Below are positions 13,160 to 24,200 of a stretch of 64,000 bases of DNA, piece by piece (position 1 is the first letter of the stretch; each line of letters begins with the position of its first letter). The stretch is from Plectrocnemia conspersa. Its lineage: Eukaryota; Arthropoda; Insecta; Trichoptera; Polycentropodidae. Below the pieces are notes generated by a model, which was given only the letters and a program-made list of their open reading frames with translations, ran no database searches and was not told where the DNA came from. A program made the position numbers and the translations under genes. The stretch spans positions 1,302,001-1,366,000 of the forward strand of contig VTFK01000054.1 in the NCBI GenBank assembly GCA_009617715.1. Direction: 5' to 3'.

Positions 13160-14867
13160 TTATTTAAGATACTTTTTCCTGGCAAAGTGCACAGCGATGC
13201 CTAAAAGCGATGAAAGTGTAGCAATAGCGCCTACCTTCACGCCGTTGAGTTTTCCACCCCATAACCACCCATTAGGTAAACAATTCACGGCGTGAGTTAA
13301 ATCGATGCATAGTTTTATACACGTAATAGCTTCCAGCCAGTATCTGACTTCGAAGTTCTTCTGAGCGCAATCCTTAGCGCTGTCAATCAACTTTTGTCTT
13401 TGTAAATTTGTTTCTTGGAACTGTCTGAGACATCTGAGAAATAAATATATGTATGGAGAATTAATATTTTTGTTACATTCATCCATAGATCAATATTTAA
13501 GAGCAATATCAGAAATGTCACATTTACTTACTTTTGAGTGTATAGCAAAAAAACATTACATTATTGACAATCATTTTGTTGTTTCTAATATTACGTCATA
13601 CGCATTTTAATTTAAAGAAAAATAATAAAATGGTTTTTATTTGATATTCACTTATGTATGTCAGCGTTTAAAAAATGGTGCGTAGCTGTATTCTTGGAGC
13701 ATTGTTTTTAGTTAAAATTTAATATTCTACACCTCAACAAGGACTGAAATTAAACAATGGATTTATTAATCCAAAACAATGGTAGTAGCTCATATGATTA
13801 CATGTTAATTCAGGACTGGGATATAACTTTATAAACATGCGGAAAATATATAAAAAATGTTTTTGCATTGATATTGTTAAATTCTTTTGTTAAACATATA
13901 ACCCAAAAATTAGAAAATATAAAATTGAGAAACGCTGACATGCTGAATGAATCTAACTTTAATGGAGAAAAAATGGGCATGTTTAATATTCATTCTATAC
14001 GTCACATATAGCAGCAACTTACTACGTCAAACCAATGCAGTATATAATATAAAATATACATTTTTAAATACATGGAATAAATAGTTTGTTTGTTTTCAGT
14101 CTTCATAGCTCAATTCTCAAAGATCATCGAAAGTCATTTATACTTTAGATACACATTTTATATTAAATTATTTATTATAATACCTAATTAATGTGATGTA
14201 TAAAGAAGTGACCCAAAAAACAGTATTGGCTGTGTCAAAGGCTAACAACTGTTTATCGGACATTTTCAAAACTCCGCAGTCGCCGAACCAACATATCTTT
14301 TCAATAGGATAAAACATTTGGTCGACTGCATTGCCCAGGATGCCCAAAACACTGGATAATTTATCAGGTTCCTGAAATTAATTTAACAAATAATTAACCA
14401 GTTCATTATTGTTGTAATATGAGTAGAAAAGTAATTACATTTCTACCAAGGCCGTACTCCAACGTGTGTTTCAACATAGGTAAGTCGTCGAATAGTCTCA
14501 TAGTGGCCCTAGTTGCTGATAATTTACTGCTAGCTCGTAATAGACCTTCATTTTTAGTTAAACTACCCCAAAATTTTAACGTGTAACATGCCAAACGTAC
14601 GACCTGAAAAAAAAAAAAAAATACAATACATAGTTAACCTCATTTTTAATCAAGATCGTGATAAGCTTATTTAATGATAATAATAAATCGAGTTTATTAA
14701 TTGAATTGATATAATTTATAATAAATATATTTTTATGTATTTATATTAAATACATAAATAATTTATTTATTTATAAAATAAACCATAAAAATTATGAATT
14801 GATAAAAAAACTATTATACTTTATCTCTTCCGTTGTAAGTTTCTAAGAGCTCGCACAGGGGCTCCAT
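13160..14867 (-). CDS. Pex11c: PEX11-gamma-type peroxisomal membrane protein
   Basis: Four exons on the minus strand: 14867-14820, 14603-14439, 14371-14184, 13433-13160, giving 224 aa (human PEX11G is about 241). PEX11 proteins sit in the peroxisome membrane and drive its elongation and division. Family signatures seen: start MEPLCELLETYNGRDK, then a KFWGS segment, the conserved RLFDDLPMLKHTLEYGLG block, a GILGNAVDQMFYPIEKICW block, and a hydrophobic C-terminal segment GVKVGAIATLSSLLGIAVHF followed by basic ARKKYLK. All phases agree and all introns are GT-AG. The start is the first ATG that gives the family N-terminus. The uORF upstream is noted separately. Confidence 0.88.
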
Positions 14868-14931
14868 ATTGTTCCGCGTTCCAACTAACAATGCTTTCTC
14901 TTTCTCCAACAGCAAGTAGCAATACAAGTAT

Positions 14932-14955
14932 TTAACCTTCGGTCGAAACTGTCAT
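14932..14955 (-). promoter_or_regulatory. Short upstream ORF in PEX11 leader
   Basis: An ATG at 14955 begins a seven-codon frame (MTVSTEG, stop) that ends 64 bp before the PEX11 start. It lies in a less AT-rich leader-like segment. Whether the transcript includes it is inferred, since the transcription start is not known. Confidence 0.4.
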
Positions 14956-17090
14956 ATACAAACGTCAAACGTCATCTAAGTTTACTTTGGTGTTACCATA
15001 ATAAAAAATTAACTGTCAAAAATAGAATAAAAATAATAACAAACAATATAAATGTTTTATTTTAAAATATTTAATAGTAATTTTTACAATTAAAAAGTTT
15101 AAATTATTATGGAGGGAGGGAAATATTGTTCATATCTTTCTTCAGTTTTTCAGTAATAAATTTACAAAATAGGATTTTTTAAGAATAAATAAGTACTAGG
15201 TCTGCGCAATTGCCACTCATAATCTCGCAAATCACGTTTATTAAGTTGGGGAAATGTTTTGATATGCAGCAATGACGCGAAGTTCATGATATAATCAGTG
15301 ACATGAATTAAAATATAACTAAAGAATGCACAAATAGTCACCCAAAAAATATTTTATTTATAAAATGCACCTGAACAATTAAAACTCACTAACTTTGTAA
15401 AAATCGACAATTAAAAAGTATATTAGAAGTTAGTCAACATATTTTAAGGTTTATTAATCCTAACGGGTGTGACTTTGCAGCTAGTATGATGCGAAAACTA
15501 GTGAGAATTTTATTAGATTATATTATATATTACGACAGACAATGAATGGCGAGATGTTTTCTACGAGCAGCGGTGGAGAAGCTGGCGCAGGGATGATGTC
15601 GGTGGAAGATTGTTTCATAAAATGAAAGTTTGTGCATTACTGTTGGGACAGGTTAGGTGTGAGCAAGCGTTGGTCAGAACAGTGAACATCTTTATCTGTA
15701 ACGAATCATTTTCCGAAAAAAAATCAAAGATTCACGTTACATAAATACACAAAAAGTATTTATTTTAATGCATATATATCTTAAAATAATTCTCAGTTAA
15801 ATAGCACATTCTTAGATAGAATTTGGCATGGGAATTGCAAGGTCTTATTTTGTGGGATCTCAGGGTTAAGTTTGATGGAATAGCAACTGGCTGATATAGG
15901 TAAATATGTTTACTATGGAATTATATAATTTAGTGCAATAAGAAAATGTGTTTCTTTATGGCCAAAAAAATCCGCGCGCTCATTTTTTTATAGTTTTCGG
16001 TATCAAACGACTGCCCAACACAAAAATACATATTATTATTACAATATAATATGTAAAAGTATTACGAATAAATACCTCAATAATAAAATATTTAAAGATA
16101 TATTCTCATAATAATATGATATGTACACTTAATGTACATCACAGGAACTGAAAAGTTAACTTTAAGTATTAACTCCAGTAAATATTAAAAATCGACTTAC
16201 TTAGTTTGTGCTTTTATTGCTTTATTTTTTATAATTAATTTATATATAATTTTATAGCAGGATTTGATTATATTTTTAATTGTTTTAGATTTAAGTAATT
16301 ATTTTTCATATCTTTTAACTTATCCATAAAATATTTTTCAATTATTTATTATATTTATTTGCGACAAGGAATATAAATAAAAATACAAAAATCATTATTT
16401 GAAATTATTTTAATTTTTTTAAATAGCCATTTTTACTTTTCATCTTTCTCTGCGATGAACACTTTTCAATTAGTGAACACAAATAAAGCTGTTAAATAAT
16501 ATATATTTTGTGTATATATTGTAATTTCACTTTTCTTCAAAAGGAACATCAATAATAATTCCAATCTGAACAGCAATTCATTCACGCAATGAAAATATAT
16601 AAATATATAAAGGTGTATTTATTATGCACTATAATATTATTTTTTAAACTAAATTGACTTGGTTCGATAAATAATTTTGTTCTTTAATTAACGTATAATA
16701 TGTAATAGTAAGGAATGTGCTTTAGAACTCAAATGCATATTTAAATATAATTGAGAGATCATTCGTTGTTTTAAAAATAGACACGTAGGCGCAAACAATT
16801 TTAATAATACAGTGACCCGTATTTGTATATCAAAATTTAGTAAATATAAATAACATTAATATAAATATTCAATAATAAAATTTATATGGAGAAAGATATT
16901 ATTTATATTTATATAGTAAATTTTACTTTTTGTACATTTTAAAAACGTGATTTTTAATAAAAAATTAAATTCGTATTGAGAACAATATGAAAAATTAACT
17001 AAGCTCTTTGGCATTATAATTTGTCTTTGAATAATGTATGCATTTGAGGTTCTAAAGCAGAATAAATTATTATATTTTTGTATTATTTAG
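14956..17090. other. Intergenic, AT-rich, no recognised gene
   Basis: Upstream of PEX11 and before the candidate exons at 17091. A less AT-rich patch at 15541-15720 has an open + frame from 15541 to about 15741, but no recognisable protein or splice pattern. The rest is AT-rich single-copy-looking DNA. Confidence 0.4.
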
Positions 17091-17880
17091 CATCACCAAG
17101 CCCTGAAGATACCACAACAACGAAAGCCTTAAGTTCGATAGGTATGAATAGTAATACTTACATAGTAGTGATAAAAATATTACACATAAGTAAAGTTTTG
17201 TAGTAAAAAATAACAAAAAATTATACACATGTATGTATCATATATACCTTAATGAATAAAATAAATTATATAAAATAATATTTATACATTAAGTATTTAA
17301 TGTTCATTTATAAGCTCATTTATTACCATATACATAATTAGCGATAACAATACCGTTGCCATCATATATAATAAAGTACATAACAAAAAACTTAAGAAAT
17401 TATCTCACTGATTTTTAAATTATATTTTATTACAACAAATTTTATAATATTAAAACAATGATATATTTATATTAGAGTCTAGTATGTAGCTGTTAAGTGG
17501 TAGAATAACTTTAATGATTTAAATAAAACATATTTTAAAGGATGTAAAATAGTATTTGTCAATTGGATAATTTTATATCAATATATAAATAAAAGGTAAA
17601 ATGAAAAATATATTTGCACGATTATACCACTTAATATTGATTAGGTTTATGAGATCAAAAATATGGTAAAAATGAGAGATATTTAGAGCCTGAATTACAA
17701 GGCCTATGTCCAGAATTGGAAAAAGGTTAATATATATTTATATATAATGAGAAAGAAAAATACGCGACAAATATATCATCGCATGTTAATCGATATTGTG
17801 ATTATTAGGAATATATATTGAGCTTTTTAATTAATTTATATTTATGATTTTTTACAGTATATAGGGAAATTTTTGACTGA
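17091..17880 (+). CDS. Candidate last three exons of an unidentified gene
   Basis: Three short segments with compatible phases: 17091-17141 (acceptor ttatttag, donor gtatga), 17687-17725 (acceptor atatttag, donor gttaat) and 17858-17880 (acceptor ttttttacag, ends in TGA). In the one open frame they read SPSPEDTTTTKALSSI, then E-PELQGLCPELEK, then VYREIFD-stop. The first two exons are both phase 1-1, divisible by three, and clearly richer in GC than the surrounding DNA. I do not recognise the protein, and no upstream exons could be identified between 14956 and 17090. Chance cannot be excluded because the exons are short. Confidence 0.35.
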
Positions 17881-20180
17881 ATATAAGTAGGTTAAAATGT
17901 TCACGATAGTTAACATATAAAATGATAGAAGTTTCCCCAACAATATACTGTGTTTATAATGATGTATATATATAAAGTAATAATAAAACGTATAACCATT
18001 CCATATAACAAGTTTTAAATCAATAATACATTGAAAAACTACGCTAAAAGTAAATTAATTGAATGAAGGAATAATTAACATAAAAATAATAATTTTAACA
18101 AACACAAATAAATTACAAAAAACGACCAACACATTAAAATTCTTATTTTTGAACACAAAATTGGAATGGATTTCGCCTTATAAATAAAGATATATAAATA
18201 AAAATTTGACTACAACTTCATCGCATATACGCAATAAAAAGTTTAATCGGATAGAAAGTTTACTAATGAAGTTTTTTAATTTAATATAAATAACTTGTGC
18301 TTTTTATTGCAATAAACCTTAGATATAATTTAAACTTAAGTCAATCATAATTCGCCAACATATAAAAGCCTAGTGTAAGTGTTATTTTTTTAATATATAT
18401 GTATATTTATGAATTTAATCTCAACGTACACGTTGTTAAAAAATAAACAACGCCAGAACACATTTTAAATAGTTTACATTTTAATATTTTTTTATAGAAT
18501 TTTAGGACATTTTTTTCCTTTATATAATCATACAATATTTAATTATAAAATATGAGATCGATTTGTTGTATTATACTTATGTTTGATTAACATATTTCTC
18601 TTTTTTAGTCGATATATATGTATGTATATTACTTAATACAAAAATATAGAAATCGCACATAGAACACCATTATTAATATACACATTATTTAATAATTTAA
18701 ATCTGAATTTCTATATTTCTTGTCATGATCTTTTAAATTAGCAATTACTAGAAAATTAATTTTACATTTTGGACATAATTTAACAACAAACAATATTAAA
18801 TGAATTACAAAAAATCATACATACCGACAAATAATTTATATATAAATGTACACATGCGTACACACAGACAAATATTGTAGATATACGTATGCATATAACA
18901 TACATATAGATAAACGCATATAATTAACTAAAACTTAATCGCAGGAGCCCTTGGTCAATTTGTTAATAAAATACTGTTTGATTTTACATATGCTAAATCA
19001 ATAAAATAAATGTTTATCACTTGTACTCGTACATGTCTTGAGAGAGATTCTATCCCACGCGATAATACTGAAACAAAAAATAAAAATAATTATGTTATTA
19101 GATTTAATAAAAATATGCTTAATAATTCAATATTAAATTACATAAATAAAAAAGGGATTATCCAATATATTGTAGTTAGAACGATTTATTTTACCTATCA
19201 GATGATTTATTTTTCTAAGTATTGAATCTATGGGATATACAGAGACGTCATTTAATATATTTAAGGAGGGTAGGGGGATAAGATTCATAGTATTTCATTA
19301 AAAACGTTATTTATTTTCGGTAAAAGATTATTAGCAGCAGCAGTTAGAAAATAATTTTCGTTTTTCCTTCCCGATCACAGTATTTTTTAAAAAAATACTT
19401 AAAAACGTCTGGCACGGATCCACCATTTCCTATTCAGCAGTATAAAAAAATGCAGCCATCGTAAGACATTTAAAATATTTATTTAAAAAAAAAAAAATCT
19501 CGAAAAATTTGCCAATTTTTAAGGTGAGAATTCACAAAATATAATTTTAGCTTGGGCACGAGTGAGAAAAGGGTTAAATGACTATTATCACCATTTGTGC
19601 CATATTAATTTTCTCTAGAATTTTTATTTAGTTCCATTTTCTATTAAAAATGATTTTGCTTTCTTTACTTTTTGATCATATATTTTGTTTAATGGAGCTA
19701 CTATTTTTTATTTTTTAAATAACGGACATTATTTTAGCTTTTTCCAGTCGAAGAGGGGGGGGGGAAGACAGTTAATATGTCGATTTTATTAAAATCCATA
19801 ATATTTTATTAAATGAAATGTATTTTTCTGGCCAAATTCAAAGGGGGGAATTTCTCTCACTTGCTCCCCTCGCCCCCAAAGGACTCCCCTGCATTTTTAA
19901 ATGAGATTATGGATCAAGCTGAATAACAAACGAACCGAGCTAATTACAATTATTAATTAAAACCAAAGCAGTTAAAATGTTCTCAAAAACTGCTGTATCC
20001 CATATAGATGACATTTAAAAATGTTAAAAAAAATTGTGATTAAATATTTTTGCCTTCTTTAATTTTTCTAAAGTTTTTCTGATAAGCTACGATTTTTTAA
20101 AAATAGTGGCGGATTTGACTGACTATCAAACTTAACTGAGATATTTACAAGCTATACTTTTTAAAACAGGTTTCAATGAC
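17881..20180. other. AT-rich intergenic DNA, no gene seen
   Basis: Very AT-rich with scattered A and T runs. A 10-G run occurs near 19755, and a fragment of the GGCCAGAAAAAT repeat family with C-rich flanks lies at about 19820-19890. Several short frames exist, but none has coding character. Confidence 0.4.
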
Positions 20181-20189
20181 GGTTATCCT

Positions 20190-20935
20190 TCAAAAACAAA
20201 TAAAATCTCGAATCCGCCTCAAAAATATTCAATGAAAATATCAGAATACATTTTAACCGATAATATATATTTTTGACTAGTAAAAATATAATGTATTTGG
20301 CAGGTTCTAGATACATATTATACATATGTACATTTGCACATTTTTATTATTTACTTACACGTGATGAATAAATGTTACAGTGAATGTATATTTTTCAGTG
20401 AAATTATATTTTTAATAGTGATTCCAAATACATTCTCACCAGTAAATATATATTTCTACTGGCGAAAATATAATTTAACTGATTTGCTACTCTAAGATGT
20501 CTATGAAATTCAACTTATCAAATGCGAAACGTCCATTTGCTGTTCAAACCCAAACTTAAAAAATGATGAAAGCTTTAAAAGTAATTATAGTTTTAGAACT
20601 TTCATTAGGTCAAATCCAAAATACAAACTAAGTCAACTTATGGGAAAATAAGTGGAAGAAGAGGTACAGACTCGTCGCATTTTGTATATTTCTCCAGAGT
20701 TTGTCTGCACTTCGATATTGCACTAGACTTTATAAATACGATAGCTATCCTCACCAATATTACAACGAACTTTTTATATGAGAGTATTGGTCAAAGTGTA
20801 TTCAAACCGAATTTTGGTCAATAGGAGAGCGCATCATTTCCGAGAAGGTAAAAATTCACGTGAAAAGCAATAAATACCGAGCGTTCCCACTGCGTTGCAG
20901 TGAGAACGCTCGGTAATGAGTTATCACCAAAATTA
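20190..20935 (-). mobile_element. Fold-back repeat family, copy B (right half, inverted)
   Basis: Read on the minus strand this aligns along its whole length with 55010-55760. Both have the GAACGCTCGGTA core, a CCTATTG(A)CCAAAATTCGG arm end, a CAATATTGG(T)(G)A-GATAGCTAT stretch, the CTAATGAAAGTTCTAAAAC hairpin half, and a run of ACTGGTGAAAATATATTT-like units. It carries no coding sequence. It ends about 340 bp downstream of the cv-2 stop codon. Confidence 0.7.
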
Positions 20936-21277
20936 TAAGCATTGTTTCACTCAAATAATTTCAATTTCTTTGGGAAGCAATGACAATGGTTTCGTGTATA
21001 GAGGGCCACCCGGAACAAATCTTACGCTTCATGAGTTGATTGGTTTAAATGAGCATAGTCTGTTCATCCAAGCTTTTGTAAGGAAATATTAAAAAGGCTT
21101 GATGATCCTTGAAAAAGACTCACATCTGACATTTCAAAGTTCAAAGACATCTGACACCTGAGTTGCATCAGTGCAATAAAAATATATATCGAACAGATCT
21201 TTCGCTCAATCAATCTCCAAACCCTAAAATTGATTAAGTGATAATATTTACCTTGAATGAAATCATGGCAGAATTGA
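20936..21277. other. 3' flank of cv-2
   Basis: 340 bp between the cv-2 stop codon and the fold-back repeat. It should hold the 3' UTR. No strong poly(A) signal was singled out. Confidence 0.3.
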
Positions 21278-24200
21278 CTAGTGTAAATTAGGAGGAGGCG
21301 GTCTCACGTGACCTGGTGGTGGCCTGGAGATGGGCTCCACTGGCAATGGAAGCAAGGAAAGCGGCGGTGTTCGATGCCTGTGCCTCCTAGCGATGTTCTG
21401 AAAAAGCACTCGCTTGTTGTTGCTCCCGCATCCCGTCTCCTTCTTCCAGTCTTTTAACACGGCACCCACCCTTTGGCACTCTCTAGCGTAAGCACTAAAC
21501 GCCTCGCAGTAACAAGTCTGCGTAGGACACTCGCACATGTCCATGATACAAGACTCATAATAGTTGTGAGGGTTCAATTTGTGTCTGCAGTTCTCGAAAG
21601 CGTCCGATTTGTTGAAAAAACTTGCACGCCCTATTTGCAATCTTCTTCACGTTTTTATTGCACGGCTTCTGCTTCATCAGATTATCTTGCTTCCTAGAAC
21701 ATGCCTTCTTTCCGCCTACCCTCCAAGACGCACCGAACTTCCACAGATCGTCTTTGTTGGCTTCGGTCAAAATCAAGCCGCTCCGCGTCTTCAAATCATC
21801 CCTAACTAATGAATTATAATTACCGCACAGACCGCACAGCTTCTCTTTGTAAGAAATGGGAGCGGTGACTTCTAAAAACCCTGTGCCATCCCACACCAAT
21901 TTGATACCTATAGAAGTGTTCACGAATATGTTCGAGTCCTTTTTTTTTCGATCGTAGCTATGTGAGATGTAGTGTTATAAGGCAGTTCGACTCTTCGTCC
22001 ATCTACTTTGACTCTCAATTTTCGACCTAGGTTTATCTTCAAATCTCCTATTCTGAGGGACACAGTTTTGGTCCAGGACGAATACCGAGTGGCTCTAGCG
22101 TCGTTCGTGACTCTGATCGAAAAGGTGTCGTTGGCGCAATCAGCTGTTAGTTGATACTTGCAAGACCCTTGGAAGCTATAGAACTTTCCGTCGAAAGTTT
22201 TGTAGTGAGGATCGCCAAAGACGGTGCATACGCTGTCACTTTCGACGCAACGGTGACAGCACTGACCGGGTGGACGCTCTCGCCGATGGCCTGCTGGACA
22301 GGACAAAGGAGGACATTGTTCCATGGCACATCTGATTTTTCCGGCGTGGCACATACAAGACTTGCATTCGTCTAATCGCCAAGATTCGCCGTCCTGAAAG
22401 TTTATAAATAAATATTTTTAAATAAACTGCAGATCAGATCTATTTATACATAATAATAAATAATCCATACCTCATATGTGATTCCTCCTATCGTGCAAGT
22501 GGAACGAACTTCTTCTACTGGAGGACAATGGGGACAACATTCACCAGGAGATGTCTTCTGATGTTCAGGGGCGCATTCCAAGACTGAGCATGATGTTCTC
22601 TTGCAAATTGTGGTACCGTTGATGCAGGAGCATTTTGTACATTTGTCCAAGACGAAAGATTTTCCATGATAGTGGTAGTCTTTTCCGAGAATGCAAGGTT
22701 TGTTGGGGGTGTGATCTGTAAAATACGATAAAATAAGTTTACACAAAGTTGTATCATGTATAGGCTTACCATACGTCCTGTTTTTTTTTATCGCAATGGA
22801 TATTCCTGATTCTATACCGGGACGTAATTTGGGAAGAGCAGGTGGAGGCATTTGTTCCCCTTTGAATTTGACCGGAAAAATGCATGTCATTTAATGAAAT
22901 ACTATAAATCTTAATGAAATCGAATCACTGACTGGCCAACATTTGTACCCCTCTTCTTTTGCATAAAACTGAAATACTGTCCCTGATTCTAAACCAAATT
23001 TTTTTGGGATATCACTCAGAGAAAATCTAAAAAAAAGCAGTCTCAATTTATTCCGTCATTTCAGTGAATTAATATCGGAACACATTTTCATCGGTAGATG
23101 TGAAATTATAATTTATCTGGCATGTGCTAATAAACTTTTTTATTACAGTTTACTAATTAAGATCGTTTTTAAGACTAATCCACTTGAAGCAATCAATGTT
23201 TTATGGCTAGGAACGTTATTTAATGGGTCAGAAGGGGGGGGGGGGCAGGTGAGTGCATTGTTAGCGTGTATTTGGCCAGAAAAATACATTTAATAAAAAC
23301 GAAATATTAAAAAAAATTACAACTGACTCATCAAATTTTGCCCCCCCTCCAGCATATAAATATAGTAAGCCATGAAATCAATAGTATTTTAAATAATATT
23401 AAGAATGTTAAAATTTTCTATTCGACCACAGATGTCGTTAGCAAAAATAAATAATGATGAATTAACCAAAATTTATATATGTATTGTACATATATCATAA
23501 ATATGTATATTTGTATTAATGGACCAAAATGTTTAATTACCTTTTTTTTTAAGTATTAAAATAAAAATTACAATAGTTGATTGTCGATATTTTTTATACA
23601 AATACTGTATTGCTTAGTAAATTATATTTTACTATTTTTATTTATTATATTATTTTTTTCTATTTATAAACATACTGACGTTTTTATACGTTGCATTATA
23701 TAGATGGGAAAATTATTTGCTCTCTCTCATGAAGGTTAATTGAATTTATCTAAAAAAAACATTAGGTTTATTTATCATATGCGTATTTTTTCGACTCGTT
23801 GCAACATTCGACCAAAATTAATTTGTTGTACAAATAAATATTAGTTTTTATAGAAATATTACTTCTTTTACTGAGTGTCAGTTATTGGATATTTCTTGAA
23901 CTATAAATGCTATTGAAATAAACATTTACAATTTAATTTAAAGCTTTTTACATATTTTCAGATGCATTGTTATTGTAATGAAAAAAAAATGATTTTTTGA
24001 AATGTTATGCAATAAATTAAATAAGCATTTTTTTTTTGATAAATTATGGTCTCTATTATAAACACTCAGTAACTGTTTGTAAAAAAAAGCTCTTTATTTT
24101 TTTTTTATATACCTATTTAAAATACAATGATTTTTTTATAAAATTTTTGTACTTTACATGGTGATCCAATTGCGTTCCCTATGTTGCCAGCACTGTAAAT

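Noticed and set aside
15541..15741. Open frame NEWRDVFYEQRWRSWRR
   Set aside because: No start, no splice context and no family. The Arg/Trp-rich translation is probably chance in a less AT-rich patch.
22716..22890. Upstream extension of the VWC4 frame (MTCIFPVKFKGEQ)
   Set aside because: A good acceptor at 22716 gives the right phase, and the extension is GGCCAGAAAAATG-family repeat sequence read through.
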